Shown here: piece after piece, positions 28,601-38,259 of the stretch
How positions within the stretch are numbered: position 1 is the stretch's first letter
Layout of the letters: each line of letters starts with the position of its first letter
IMG/VR virus record: IMGVR_UViG_3300017987_000005
Coordinates: 62,001-126,000 of that record
DNA: 64,000 nucleotides
Source: a virus
Direction: 5' to 3' (one strand)
Made by a program: the position numbers and the translations under genes
Notes under the pieces: model-generated
Told to the model about the DNA's origin: nothing
Seen by the model: the letters and a program-made list of their open reading frames with translations, nothing else
Databases searched by the model: none

Positions 28601-31600
28601 TTATATATTATCATGAGAGCGAACCCAAGTACCGGTAGTGCTCCCGCCAATATAATTATCAGTAAGGTGGCTCCCACCTCCGGAAACATTCCCTAGTATA
28701 CTATTATTCGATACGTTACACCCGATACTGCTCCCATTACCTACCACATTGTCTAACTGGTTTCCAACTATGTGGGCATAAACACTCGACGTAACTGTAA
28801 TATCCCCAATTATCTGGTTTCCAGACGCCTCTCTTACACTAATAATATCTCCGGTTACATAAGAGCCGGTTATCTTAACTGAAGCCCCTATTATATCTCC
28901 ATCTATATAACATGTGGATAAATGCGAAGTGTCAATATATAAAGGCACAGCACCCATGTTGCGGAAATAGCAGAGAGACATATAATTAACGTTCCACACA
29001 AACACGCCATTACCGGTTCCCGAATCTGTAAAACCTGTCCCCGTAGTCCAGCACAGACAATTAGACAACCTCGACTGATTAGACAAGTTGAAAATATGCA
29101 AACGAATATTATTACCCGTCCACGCATTTCCGCAATTTAAGGTCATAGTTACGTTAGATATAGCTCCTCTGTAACTTTGAGTAATAAAATGCATAACCTT
29201 ACTACTAGTACTCCAGGTCTCTCCCATAAGATTCGCATAAAATTTAATTCCAGTAATAGTGCAGTCCTGCCCTTGCTTTATAACGTGAGTACCTGATTCG
29301 ACAGGGTTATAGTCGGTAACATGAAAAGAAGACGCAAATATATGAGAATTATCTCCTTGTTCAATCCAATGATAATCCCCTGCCTGTAGACAATAATCCC
29401 CAAACAGGCGGGCTTCGGTAGCACTGAACTGAGAATTATCTCCTTGAGTCAACTGATGGAATCTGTTTCCGTCGCCAACAAGAATGCACCTGCCCCCATC
29501 CCCCTGAATAATATCAATGCTCGTATTATACAAGAAAGCATTCTCAATAGTCCCACTATTCCCCTGAGTAATAGTTATGGGATTATCTACCCTACAGTTA
29601 ATAATTTTACCTTCACTCAACTGAGTAACAGCTCCCCCAAGCTCTCCGCAGTTAGATATAACTCCCCGCTCACCCATCGAAACTACTCCGAGACCTCCGT
29701 TGCAGTCCGTTATAATACAATCATTACCCGCAGTAATATCGACGCGCGTCCCGCCTTTAATATTCGAAATATAAGCGTTGTTATCAACAACTATCCTGCA
29801 ATCATCGAAAAGCTCGATATTAGTAATCGTGGCAGCATTTCCAGCATTAATGAGAGTCATATTAATTCCGCCAGCACTCCCGTCGAGATACATATCTTCG
29901 AAATGAGAGCCGTAAGAATCGCAATCAAATATGATGTCGCTGTTATGGTCCCAGTCTCCAAGGTCTCCAAGATTAATACCAAAAACTCTAAATTGATAAT
30001 TGCACGCAATAGCTGTCTGTATTGACTGCCCTGCATTCTTATTGAAATTAACATTAGTAACCTGTCTTCCATAACTGGTTATAGTCACATAATGACTTCC
30101 GAAATCCCAAGCTACGGCTTGATTGGGGCAACTTAAATTGTAACTTCCCGGCATAAATGTAATCTGATGTCTTGTCCCGCTCCCGGAAGCAACTATAGCA
30201 TCTACAATAGCTTGCCACTCGGTAATTCCGTCTCCGGGCTCCATAGTATACTGAATTACATTATTATCAATAGCGTCACTCAATTCTGATAATACGGCAT
30301 CGACATTACTCGGAGATGTAATGTGATTATCCGTCCCTCCGCTTACGTTAGTGTACGCAATTTCACTCGCGTCATCACTTGCCGCAGCGATGGTATCCAT
30401 CCCGGCACTTATCTCTGACAGGACGGTATCTAAATCAGCAGGCGAACTAATCCACGTATCCAGCCCCGAACTCTGGTTCGTATAGTTGACATCAGAAGCA
30501 TCTTCAACTTCCACGTTATACAAGTATACCCAGCTACCTGCGGTATTTCCGTAAAACCCGGCTGGGTTCGCATTGTCGTCCTCTTTCCGCGCAATATAAA
30601 CAGCATTAGAAGGATATCCTTCCGGAACTTCAGGCCATCCGTTTACACTATGTACGGGGATATTATCCGGGTCAGTCGTATGGTCAGCATATTCAGCAGA
30701 ACCCATCAACAGGAACGGCGAGTTTGTAAGTCCGAACGCAAATTCCCCCTGAAGATTTGTAATCATCGAGTTTCGAATATTCGCATTATCAACATGACCA
30801 GCACCAGCACGCTCAATCGAAGCGAGCTTAACTACATAATGAAGATTCCCGTCAGCATCCGTATAACGATACTGACCATCGACGTCGTCAAGCTCGTTAA
30901 TCCAGTCGCCATGTGTCCCGATATCCTCGCGTACAAATATCTCCTGGATTACCTGCTCACGAATCTTGCATTCAACTGCTCCTCCGATAGCGTGATACAA
31001 CGAAGGGTCTTCCTGAGCATTTATCTGGTCAAGATACATATTAAGGTATACTCCGTCCTCACGTGTTCCTGGGTCTGCGATTGTCGGCGCAGTGAGTGTG
31101 ATGACATATCGGTCATACCTGTTTATACTAGATGAATGACTTCCGGCAAACGTAATCTCGGTAGCAGTGTTCGCAGTAATGGCTTGAGGAGCAAGTCCAC
31201 TTCCCAATACGTGAATACTACGACCTACCAGCTCATTTACTTTATACTGCTGTGCGGTATCCACTACAGTAGTATTCCCACCGCCTTCGTTAACATCCTC
31301 TACTCTCGGGAAAATAGACTGGGCTGATATTGGTTCGGGGTTCCCCGGAGGGTCGGGGAAAGAATCGTCAGGTTTATACTCAACGTCCCCAAAAAGAACG
31401 GCTCGCAATCCCTCAAGCATAAACGCACCGGTCAGGTACGGGTCATCAATGTCCTCTCCGGCATGCGCACTCAGGTCACTACCAGCAACTACAAAATTGT
31501 CTGCGGGGTCACTTGAACGGTGCCCTGAACTGTCAGCCTCAACGATTTTGAATCCATCATTAATCCATCCATCGCCGAGTGCCTGCTGCATGATTCTCTG

Positions 31601-31738
31601 TGTATATGTTGCGAGCGACTTACTAGCGTCATTCTCATCAGCGTCTACCAGAGGAACTCCCTGCTGAGCAACGGCTCTGCGGTACCGCTTCCTTTCGTCG
31701 AAAATGTCTCGACTGATATTAGCGTCGGGTGCTCCCAT
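28601..31738 (-). CDS. Large tail-fibre protein with beta-helix, 1045 aa
   Basis: The N-terminal half (GAPDANISRDIFDERKRYRR, PLVDADENDAS, FPRVEDVNEGGGNTT) is closely related to the protein at 25064-28177. After about residue 500 the two diverge: here a beta-helix with Asn-, Gly- and Ile-rich rungs (ITQGNSGTIENAFLYNTSI) and few Cys. A conserved mounting half with a variable distal half is typical of receptor-binding fibres. A DxxSG-type repeat (SGLDTWISSPADLDTVLSEI, SGGTDNHITSPSNVDAVLSE) links the two and recurs in the 889-residue protein. Confidence 0.85.
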   Translation of the reverse strand: MGAPDANISRDIFDERKRYRRAVAQQGVPLVDADENDASKSLATYTQRIMQQALGDGWINDGFKIVEADSSGHRSSDPADNFVVAGSDLSAHAGEDIDDPYLTGAFMLEGLRAVLFGDVEYKPDDSFPDPPGNPEPISAQSIFPRVEDVNEGGGNTTVVDTAQQYKVNELVGRSIHVLGSGLAPQAITANTATEITFAGSHSSSINRYDRYVITLTAPTIADPGTREDGVYLNMYLDQINAQEDPSLYHAIGGAVECKIREQVIQEIFVREDIGTHGDWINELDDVDGQYRYTDADGNLHYVVKLASIERAGAGHVDNANIRNSMITNLQGEFAFGLTNSPFLLMGSAEYADHTTDPDNIPVHSVNGWPEVPEGYPSNAVYIARKEDDNANPAGFYGNTAGSWVYLYNVEVEDASDVNYTNQSSGLDTWISSPADLDTVLSEISAGMDTIAAASDDASEIAYTNVSGGTDNHITSPSNVDAVLSELSDAIDNNVIQYTMEPGDGITEWQAIVDAIVASGSGTRHQITFMPGSYNLSCPNQAVAWDFGSHYVTITSYGRQVTNVNFNKNAGQSIQTAIACNYQFRVFGINLGDLGDWDHNSDIIFDCDSYGSHFEDMYLDGSAGGINMTLINAGNAATITNIELFDDCRIVVDNNAYISNIKGGTRVDITAGNDCIITDCNGGLGVVSMGERGVISNCGELGGAVTQLSEGKIINCRVDNPITITQGNSGTIENAFLYNTSIDIIQGDGGRCILVGDGNRFHQLTQGDNSQFSATEARLFGDYCLQAGDYHWIEQGDNSHIFASSFHVTDYNPVESGTHVIKQGQDCTITGIKFYANLMGETWSTSSKVMHFITQSYRGAISNVTMTLNCGNAWTGNNIRLHIFNLSNQSRLSNCLCWTTGTGFTDSGTGNGVFVWNVNYMSLCYFRNMGAVPLYIDTSHLSTCYIDGDIIGASVKITGSYVTGDIISVREASGNQIIGDITVTSSVYAHIVGNQLDNVVGNGSSIGCNVSNNSILGNVSGGGSHLTDNYIGGSTTGTWVRSHDNI

Positions 31739-31764
31739 TATAACTTCTCCTCATAAAATATCGT

Positions 31765-32361
31765 TTATGTATTGACGACAATATTAAACTGAATGAAACG
31801 TTCCAGTTTTACATTGTCCTCTTTTCTTATCCTACTGTGACGTATCGTATTAACGATATGTCCGCTATCGAGTCCGGTCGTAGCGTCACCGCCAAAAATC
31901 CCCTGTTCACGAATCCACTCACCATTGGCTTCACTGAAGTCAAATGTCGTCTTTATGCGGATTCGATTTGTAATCGTAAGCGTCGGGTTCCCGGTTCCGT
32001 CAATATATTCAATCAGGTCCGGGGCTTTTCTGAAATACTCATCGAGCAATGTCGTGTTCGACTTATCGGGCGAAGGCGGAGTCGGGGACGTATCCCAAGC
32101 AGAATTTCCACGACTAAGCGCATGATACAGAATACCGCCAGTAAACGTCGTCTCATTCTTCAGAAGTCCGGCGATAAGATTGGCGACACTATCCATAATG
32201 GTATTGTGAACTTTCTCAGTCTCGGTAATTATGATGCTACCGTCATCCTGGAGGGTGTGTATTTTATCCCACCAAATACCCTCCATCCCCACGCTGACGA
32301 CTTCAATCTTACGCCGCTCGCGCTTGATGATAGGTTTTCTATCTACTACTGGATATCTCAT
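31765..32361 (-). CDS. Phage tail-associated structural protein, 198 aa
   Basis: The segments TLLDEYFRKAPDLIEYID, IKTTFDFSEANGEWIREQGI and a final beta-rich IQFNIVV belong to a common type of phage minor structural protein found near fibre genes. The N terminus is basic (PVVDRKPIIKRERRKIEVVS). It has no transmembrane segment. Together with the next two genes it seems to form the upper part of the adhesion apparatus. The exact location in the virion is unknown. Confidence 0.7.
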   Translation of the reverse strand: MRYPVVDRKPIIKRERRKIEVVSVGMEGIWWDKIHTLQDDGSIIITETEKVHNTIMDSVANLIAGLLKNETTFTGGILYHALSRGNSAWDTSPTPPSPDKSNTTLLDEYFRKAPDLIEYIDGTGNPTLTITNRIRIKTTFDFSEANGEWIREQGIFGGDATTGLDSGHIVNTIRHSRIRKEDNVKLERFIQFNIVVNT

Positions 32362-32374
32362 TACTCACTCCTTA

Positions 32375-32854
32375 TTATATAACATATGTTGAGTCTATAA
32401 ATAATTCGACTGCCAAGTTCCCGACAACTCCGTATTCAATGCTGGCATCATGTGAAGAATTAACATACATATTAATCTCACCTTCATACTCATACTGGTC
32501 TCCAGGAACATCGGGACATCCGGATGGAGCGGTACCATAGATAGTCACTTCAAAAGTCTCTGTATCTTCAAGCACTCCTGTTCTTGACAACTGAATTTCA
32601 GCATAATAGATGCCGAGCCTATCAAAATCTCCGTCCTTCACAAGATAAATACACTCACCCTTATCAGCATCGTGTATTCGGCATTCGCCGTCAAGATATA
32701 CTTCGGAACTCCCAGGTACCCACATCAAAAACTTGGCATCATATCCCGTCAAGTCTTTCGGTTCCTGCGTGTCCGCTTCTGTTATCTTGAATAATATATT
32801 GAACCCAAAATTATTGAGTTTGTATCTCTTTTTGTGTCGTATGACTTCTGCCAT
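32375..32854 (-). CDS. BppU-like baseplate/adhesion protein, 159 aa
   Basis: The first 110 residues (FNILFKITEADTQEPKDLTG, LYIVKDGDFDRLGIYYAEIQ-type pattern with ETFEVTIYG) resemble the N-terminal domain of BppU-type upper baseplate proteins. The last 40 residues contain YEGEINMYVNSSHDASIEYG and GNLAVELFIDST, two units of the repeat that fills the protein upstream (32855-34204). It thus looks like a mounting domain fused to the first units of the same solenoid. The stop is 21 bp before the 198-residue gene. Confidence 0.7.
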   Translation of the reverse strand: MAEVIRHKKRYKLNNFGFNILFKITEADTQEPKDLTGYDAKFLMWVPGSSEVYLDGECRIHDADKGECIYLVKDGDFDRLGIYYAEIQLSRTGVLEDTETFEVTIYGTAPSGCPDVPGDQYEYEGEINMYVNSSHDASIEYGVVGNLAVELFIDSTYVI

Positions 32855-34204
32855 TTAACTCACCTCTAATTCTATATATTTACTCGGAACTTCCAGCTCG
32901 ACAACGTCTGCAATCACCTGCAAATCAGAACGGTACTCAGATTTAAGTCCCATTACAATCTCAAGCTGACCAACGTGCCCTCTTTCAAAAACGATTGATG
33001 ACGCTTCAGGCAGCAGGCTCATTCCAATCGAACCAACATACGATTCCTCATGCTCATGCTTGTAATAATCAGAAGCAGGAGTAAGCGATAACGCAAGATT
33101 CCCGGCATACACCATTTCAGCTATAGCGGCAGATTCCGGCGTAAGCGTTACTCCAAGGTCCCCCTCGTATACATACTCGAGACTTGAATCGCTGTCCGGA
33201 GTCAATTCAAGGGGTATGTTTCCAACATATTCGAATTTGTTATCCGTCTTAAAATACGAAGATGCCGGCAATAAATCTAGTTCGATATCTCCATTATATA
33301 TAAATGTCTGCTCGGATTTTTCTGTGTGCGAATTCGGGATAAAGCTGAATCCGAGGTTACCTTCAAAAACGTGCGTGAAGGATGCCTCAGACTCCGGAAG
33401 CAGTGATAGCTGCACGTTACCGGAATACGTCCACTCACGCACGTACTCTGATGCAAGCGCAAGCTCCAGCGGAATATTTCCGGCATAATCTTCTCCTGCG
33501 TCCTGCTTCTGATACAAACTATCCGGAGTAAGCAGTACGTCAACATCTCCGGCATACGAGTGCGTTCTGTTACGCTCAGATGACGGGGTCAGATTGAACC
33601 CCATGTCTCCTTCAAAAGTAAATACGTTATGGTAGCTGGAGTCAGAATCCGGGAGGAGGTCAACCTCCAGGTCTCCGGTACGTACCCATTCCCGATTCCT
33701 CTCCGACGAGGGGGTCAAGGTCACACCGATATCTCCAGCATACGCAAAGAGCTGGTCATAGTGGTCATAGACGCTGTGCGGCGTCAGCGATAATCCAATA
33801 TTCCCCTCAACAACAAACTCGCGTACACGGGTTGATGATGGCGTCAGGGATACATCTAAAGAACCCCCATACACGTAATCCCGAACAACTTCGGATTCGG
33901 GCATCAAATGTATATAAAGCTCTCCGTTATACTCCCATTCCTGCTGAACTTCTTCATATATAGAATCCGGAGTAAGCGTGACGACTGTTCCCGATATCCC
34001 GCTAATAGCATTATGTATCTGATAATATTTCTTATAAGGACTTCCCGGATACTGTGGGATTATCATATCGATTCCGAGAGTTCCGGTATAGTCCCCCCTG
34101 ACCATCCCTGGTTTCATCTCGACGGTCAGGTTACCGACAATAGGAGTTATACTCCCCTTATTGACAGCAGATACAGACTCTTCGTTACCGATAAATACAG
34201 GCAT
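32855..34204 (-). CDS. Solenoid-like repeat protein of about sixteen repeats, 449 aa
   Basis: From about residue 85 to the end the protein is built of about sixteen repeats of 20 or 23 residues with the pattern aromatic-x-G-D/N, alternating hydrophobics, LTPxS and a charged turn; examples are YAGDIGVTLTPSSERNREWV and YVGNIPLELTPDSDSSLEYV. The regular length suggests a beta-solenoid or stack of small beta units forming an extended fibre. Similar units occur at the start of the gpI-like protein and the end of the BppU-like protein. No enzyme motif is present. The gene is contiguous with its neighbours. Confidence 0.8.
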   Translation of the reverse strand: MPVFIGNEESVSAVNKGSITPIVGNLTVEMKPGMVRGDYTGTLGIDMIIPQYPGSPYKKYYQIHNAISGISGTVVTLTPDSIYEEVQQEWEYNGELYIHLMPESEVVRDYVYGGSLDVSLTPSSTRVREFVVEGNIGLSLTPHSVYDHYDQLFAYAGDIGVTLTPSSERNREWVRTGDLEVDLLPDSDSSYHNVFTFEGDMGFNLTPSSERNRTHSYAGDVDVLLTPDSLYQKQDAGEDYAGNIPLELALASEYVREWTYSGNVQLSLLPESEASFTHVFEGNLGFSFIPNSHTEKSEQTFIYNGDIELDLLPASSYFKTDNKFEYVGNIPLELTPDSDSSLEYVYEGDLGVTLTPESAAIAEMVYAGNLALSLTPASDYYKHEHEESYVGSIGMSLLPEASSIVFERGHVGQLEIVMGLKSEYRSDLQVIADVVELEVPSKYIELEVS

Positions 34205-34794
34205 TATTTACCAATCTTCACTTTATTAAATTCAACTTCATTCTCAGCAACAGGCAGATACCCCTGCCATACACAAGTAAATTTCGTATTACTTAAAAAA
34301 TGCGCGGGCATAACATTCTTCGGCTCTTCAAATGCATCGGGATACTCCTTACACAGCGCCCACGCGCACAAGTAAGAACATATCGGTCGCTTCTTCGATA
34401 CAAACGGATTTATTCCAGGAAATAACCAGCTATTCAGGCGATGCCAAATAGCTCCGAGAAAACTGTACGGAAGATTCGCGCGAGACGAACCAAAGAACCC
34501 GACCTTCGCTGAAGGTCTTCCGTCATAATCTTCTCCGTTATATTTCATAATCTTAATATATCTTCCTGGATACTTCTTTATAATATTAATAAGCTTTGAT
34601 TTCGGAAAAAGCGCACCGACAGTCCACGGCCCACCGCCACTAACTTCAATATGAGTATAATCAGAATCAGTCTGGTCAAATCCGAGGTCACGCTGAACCT
34701 TGCGAATCTGATTGCAGAAAAAAGAATTGTCGCCCTTGTATACGACAAAATATCCTATTCTTGGGATGTCTAGATTAAATTCTGGATAATCCAT
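34204..34794 (-). CDS. Permuted NlpC/P60-like (YiiX-type) peptidase, 196 aa
   Basis: GDNSFFCNQIRKVQRDLGFD, then DYTHIEV with His48 and Glu50, and later KKRPICSYLCAWAL with Cys139 (or Cys143) is the order His first, Cys later, found in circularly permuted NlpC/P60 proteins such as YiiX and the LRAT family. The expected activity is cleavage of peptide or amide bonds, for example in peptidoglycan. It may act as a virion-associated lysin or as the lysis enzyme, as I find no other endolysin. The stop touches the start of the repeat gene (34204). Confidence 0.72.
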   Translation of the reverse strand: MDYPEFNLDIPRIGYFVVYKGDNSFFCNQIRKVQRDLGFDQTDSDYTHIEVSGGGPWTVGALFPKSKLINIIKKYPGRYIKIMKYNGEDYDGRPSAKVGFFGSSRANLPYSFLGAIWHRLNSWLFPGINPFVSKKRPICSYLCAWALCKEYPDAFEEPKNVMPAHFLSNTKFTCVWQGYLPVAENEVEFNKVKIGK

Positions 34795-34799
34795 TAACG

Positions 34800-35219
34800 T
34801 TAACCTTCAATACAAGAATAAAGTATATCGTGGTCAGCTTGTATGATGTCACCATTCGACAGTGCTATATCGGCTTGTAGCTTAGCTAAATCAATATTGT
34901 TGTTATCAAGGGCCGCAATGAACATAGCTCCATACTTATTCATAGCTGTAAACATCCTTGTTTGCTGTTCTCCAGGAGTGGCACTACTAAGAATATCTCT
35001 TATAATTTTATACCTATCCAGTCTTTTTACAGGGTCACCTTTATCGAAGGTCTCAGTGGTTTCATTCCAAAACCACTCCCTCTCATGGACCGATTCATCA
35101 AACATAAAATCAGTTGTAAGCATTTCTTCTGTTTCAGAATCAAACTGCCCATCATTTTCAAAATCTACGTTACCAAACCGCTTAACTTGATTCGTATCCT
35201 TATCTATTACTACGTTCAT
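34800..35219 (-). CDS. Small protein after a fibre gene, 139 aa
   Basis: The protein begins MNVVIDKDTNQVKRFGNVDF and has a helical C-terminal half (KYGAMFIAALDNNNIDLAKL). Location directly after a 624-residue fibre gene fits a fibre assembly chaperone, and the N terminus with an acidic Trp-rich patch (REWFWNETTETF) is in keeping with that, but no family signature is seen. The start at 35219 has GGGAGGATTTATAA before it; the longer frame lacks an SD. Confidence 0.68.
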   Translation of the reverse strand: MNVVIDKDTNQVKRFGNVDFENDGQFDSETEEMLTTDFMFDESVHEREWFWNETTETFDKGDPVKRLDRYKIIRDILSSATPGEQQTRMFTAMNKYGAMFIAALDNNNIDLAKLQADIALSNGDIIQADHDILYSCIEG

Positions 35220-35220
35220 T

Positions 35221-37095
35221 TTATAAATCCTCCCAGTAGCCTTGTACTCGGACTTCAGCATCATCTCCAGACGTCACATAATACTCAAATATCTGATTCT
35301 CATCTACGGGAATGAAAATATGACCCCCAATATCAACATAGGCGTACTCTCTGTCTGGAATTGCCGCTGTATTTCCATTTTCTCTGAAAGTGAATTGTGC
35401 GAAACTTGTTCCATCCATATTAAGGCGTACATACAGTAATCTGCTTGATGGGGGAGCTGAATCTGACGCATCGACATCTGTATAAGAAGTCGAGCTTCCT
35501 CCTGAAAGCACAAGAATATCATCATCCCATATCCAGTACCTTCTTGAACCTGAGCCTTCATACCTGCCAGGAAAGAAATCTGAACCAGAATCATTATAGA
35601 TTGACCCTATCCTTCTTTTCTTCGTGTATCCCGAGGGTAAGGTCGGAGATGTAAAAGACTCTGAAAGAAGCCCTCGAACATTTCCGTTAGTCGGATTTTT
35701 TATTATCCACACAGCATACCATGTGCTGGATGACTCCGAACCCGTATCAAGTCCATTAACACCGGACGCTGTTATATCTACTGTTATATCTGAATCTGAA
35801 ACAATAAAATCTGTTCCATCATCTGAAACACATCTTCCAGCTCCAATATCTACCTGATAATCGGGGTTGGAATCATTCATTGACATTAGGAGATTATGGA
35901 TGAATCCCTTCATGGCCCCTGCTATAAAGCTGTAGTCTACTACAGGGTTTGCTTCAGTTAGAGAATTTGGGGCATTATCGAGTGCATCCTTTTCATCATC
36001 GGTTACATGTTTAATATCAGTCTCAGCATCTTTATTAGCTAAATCTGCATGATTCAATGCTTGGAAATTAGCTGCGGTAGCTCCAGACGCTCTCAATACA
36101 TCTCCTGCGGTTGCTCCTGAGATAGTATGGTCAGGTCCTAAAGCTGTCTCTGTAGCAAGAACATGAGATTGATTATGATGGTCATTCGCAGTCTGCCCAG
36201 TAGTAGATGCATGAGTAACAGTTACAGAAGCTTCTGTATGGTCATGCAATGAATCAGCATTGCTTCCATCAGTAAGTGTGTCGAGTTCCGCGCCAGTAGC
36301 TGACGTATCATTATGGCTTGCAATCGAGTGCAATTCGTTATGATGCGCATTAGCATCACCAGCATGAGTAGATATAGATGAATCGACTTCCGAACCCGAC
36401 TGGTAATCAGCATCATTATTAAGAAGGCTTACATTTTCCCCTTCTTTCATTATAGTAGAATCAGCAGGCTCGGCTCCAACATCGGCAGGGTCTAAGTTAT
36501 GTGGATTTCCTGTCGTAGTCTGACTATGCGTATATGCTGTATCATAAGTACTGTGGTCATAAGTAGTCTCATGGGCGCCAACTTCATTAGCAGCTTCTCC
36601 GGCAGGGTCAAAATCCCCTACGTCATAACCACTATCCTTCGGGCGCCCGTTAGCATCAAAAGATACAAGGTTATCTTCAGTCGCCCCTGACACCCCATTA
36701 TGGTCAGAGCCGTCAATATCGTGAACTTGGTCATGTACGCGGTCAACTGCGTCTTTGACTTCAGCAGCAGTAGATGCATTGCCCACACCGTCGTCAACAG
36801 TAGCGGCACTATCAGGTATTCCATCATCGTTAGAGTCATACGTTTCTTTGTTCATCTGTGCTGGCGGGTCTGTTATGGGATTTCCGTACTTATCTTCAAC
36901 AGTAATGTGTCCCGACCCTATAGCGTCCTGCACATCAGCAGATTCATATATCTCCTGCTCCGTAAATTCTTGCAGCAGGTCATAATCAACAGTAGGGTGG
37001 ACGAAGCTCCTGGCTCCGAGGTCATCAAACACAACAGGACTCAGCGTTCCTGTAGTAGTTATTTTATACTGGTTATCAGGTGTAGGTGCAGGCAT
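35221..37095 (-). CDS. Mosaic tail-fibre protein, 624 aa
   Basis: The N-terminal 70 residues (TGTLSPVVFDDLGARSFVHP) are followed by modules shared with other fibres here: SDHNGVSGATEDNLVSFD also in the 487-residue protein, TTTGNPHNLDPADVGAEPAD also in the 1346-residue protein, and SHNDTSATGAELDTLTDGS with LHDH, found four times across fibres. The distal 230 residues have a different composition, with Ser, Gly and aromatic residues, and are probably the receptor-binding tip. HxH pairs may bind metal. The TTGCAA palindrome at 36318-36333 falls in the codons for LHSIAS. Confidence 0.82.
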   Translation of the reverse strand: MPAPTPDNQYKITTTGTLSPVVFDDLGARSFVHPTVDYDLLQEFTEQEIYESADVQDAIGSGHITVEDKYGNPITDPPAQMNKETYDSNDDGIPDSAATVDDGVGNASTAAEVKDAVDRVHDQVHDIDGSDHNGVSGATEDNLVSFDANGRPKDSGYDVGDFDPAGEAANEVGAHETTYDHSTYDTAYTHSQTTTGNPHNLDPADVGAEPADSTIMKEGENVSLLNNDADYQSGSEVDSSISTHAGDANAHHNELHSIASHNDTSATGAELDTLTDGSNADSLHDHTEASVTVTHASTTGQTANDHHNQSHVLATETALGPDHTISGATAGDVLRASGATAANFQALNHADLANKDAETDIKHVTDDEKDALDNAPNSLTEANPVVDYSFIAGAMKGFIHNLLMSMNDSNPDYQVDIGAGRCVSDDGTDFIVSDSDITVDITASGVNGLDTGSESSSTWYAVWIIKNPTNGNVRGLLSESFTSPTLPSGYTKKRRIGSIYNDSGSDFFPGRYEGSGSRRYWIWDDDILVLSGGSSTSYTDVDASDSAPPSSRLLYVRLNMDGTSFAQFTFRENGNTAAIPDREYAYVDIGGHIFIPVDENQIFEYYVTSGDDAEVRVQGYWEDL

Positions 37096-37799
37096 TATGT
37101 CTTCCTCCTACGGAAATACAGCCCCACGGACGGACGTGGTATGCTGGTTCCGTTCATATAAATTTCTATACGGTCTCCCGCATCAAAATCCGTATTCTTT
37201 GTGAAATCATAATTCGTATATTGATTAGCTATTGACAGCGAATCTTCAACAGCAGCTACTCCATTCTTACGTACTTCTCCTGTCCACGATACGGTGTTGC
37301 TGGTACACGACAAAGTCATCCCTACAAGTGTCGCATCAAAAGGAAGTACGTACGGAATCAGGTTACTGGGACCCCTGTCGTAAAGACTTAAATATATGTC
37401 CGTGACGCTATTATTATTTCGAGCGCCGTTAACAAATACCTGATGAAGCGATAACCACTTATCCCCCCTGGAATTATCCTTGTAATAAATGTCTCCGCCA
37501 TCCTGAATATACGGCACGGCGATGAATATGTCATCAATAACAATAGACGTATGTCCGGATTTGGTAATTTCAATTTTAATGCGGTCAGCATCTTCATCTA
37601 TATCAATCCAGAACTCATACTCGCCCTGGTCGTCCGTCAAAATTGTCGAAGGAGACGCAGCACCTTCGGTAGCGTACTGATTGATAGGCGTCGAGGTCCC
37701 GGCTTGGTACGCACTTACCGTAGCCCCGTCAAATATAACAAGGGTATTATCAGTACCTTCTTCGGTAGCAATACCGAATATCTTTTTCCTATTTGCCAT
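37095..37799 (-). CDS. Fibre-associated protein with shared N-terminal domain, 234 aa
   Basis: The first 95 residues (KKIFGIATEEGTDNTLVIFD, YQAGTSTPINQYATEG, GEYEFWID) are a domain also found at the start of the proteins at 38321-40990 and 47483-47815. It looks like a transthyretin-like beta sandwich and is probably the virion-mounting part. The C-terminal 130 residues form a different beta domain (DATLVGMTLSCTSNTVSWTG) like tail-surface lectin domains. The start is 26 bp after the hairpin at 37825-37848. Confidence 0.75.
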   Translation of the reverse strand: MANRKKIFGIATEEGTDNTLVIFDGATVSAYQAGTSTPINQYATEGAASPSTILTDDQGEYEFWIDIDEDADRIKIEITKSGHTSIVIDDIFIAVPYIQDGGDIYYKDNSRGDKWLSLHQVFVNGARNNNSVTDIYLSLYDRGPSNLIPYVLPFDATLVGMTLSCTSNTVSWTGEVRKNGVAAVEDSLSIANQYTNYDFTKNTDFDAGDRIEIYMNGTSIPRPSVGLYFRRRKT

Positions 37800-37824
37800 T
37801 AAAAATTCTCCTCAGTCAGATGCA

Positions 37825-37848
37825 GGGGTGGGGAATAACCCCCACCCC
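37825..37848 (-). promoter_or_regulatory. GC-rich intercistronic hairpin without U-tract
   Basis: GGGGTGGGG and CCCCACCCC form a 9-bp perfect stem with a 6-nt loop between the 132-residue structural gene and the 234-residue gene. The minus strand lacks a U-tract, so this is not a normal terminator; it may protect or process mRNA. Confidence 0.6.
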
Positions 37849-37860
37849 CACGAAAACTGC

Positions 37861-38259
37861 TTAGCTAACGGTCACCTTGGGGGTGATTTTGACGCTATCG
37901 CCATCGCCCACATTGTACGGTCCGTCACTGAAATGCTCAACAGCTACCAACCTTCCGGTCGTGCCGCTCGCAGCATCAGTAATAAAATACCCATACTGGT
38001 TACCCCACGCTGCTCCCGCAGCAGTAAAAGTAACCTGCGCGTACTCAGCCGTATCGTCAGTGATAGTCCAGCTTCCACGGTCGAGCTGTATACGGGCGTA
38101 CCCGTCACCGCTCTGCTCCGTAAGGTCGCTGAGCCCATCATCCTCAGCAGGCTCCGTTCCGTTTTCGTACAGTCCGATGTAGAGCGGGTCTACGGGGGAC
38201 AGGGTTCCGAAAATGGTGTCAGCTACCATGTTTTCTCCATCATCGCACCACTTAGGCAT
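37861..38259 (-). CDS. Phage structural protein, 132 aa
   Basis: The pattern PLYIGLYENGTEPAED, DGYARIQLDRGSW, AAWGNQYGYFITDA and SDGPYNVGDGDSVKITP is that of a widespread small phage structural protein encoded near tail fibres. It is beta-rich, acidic and has no membrane segment. Its gene is followed by a perfect GC-rich hairpin, which may raise its mRNA level, as expected for a protein needed in many copies. Exact virion position is unknown. Confidence 0.8.
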   Translation of the reverse strand: MPKWCDDGENMVADTIFGTLSPVDPLYIGLYENGTEPAEDDGLSDLTEQSGDGYARIQLDRGSWTITDDTAEYAQVTFTAAGAAWGNQYGYFITDAASGTTGRLVAVEHFSDGPYNVGDGDSVKITPKVTVS

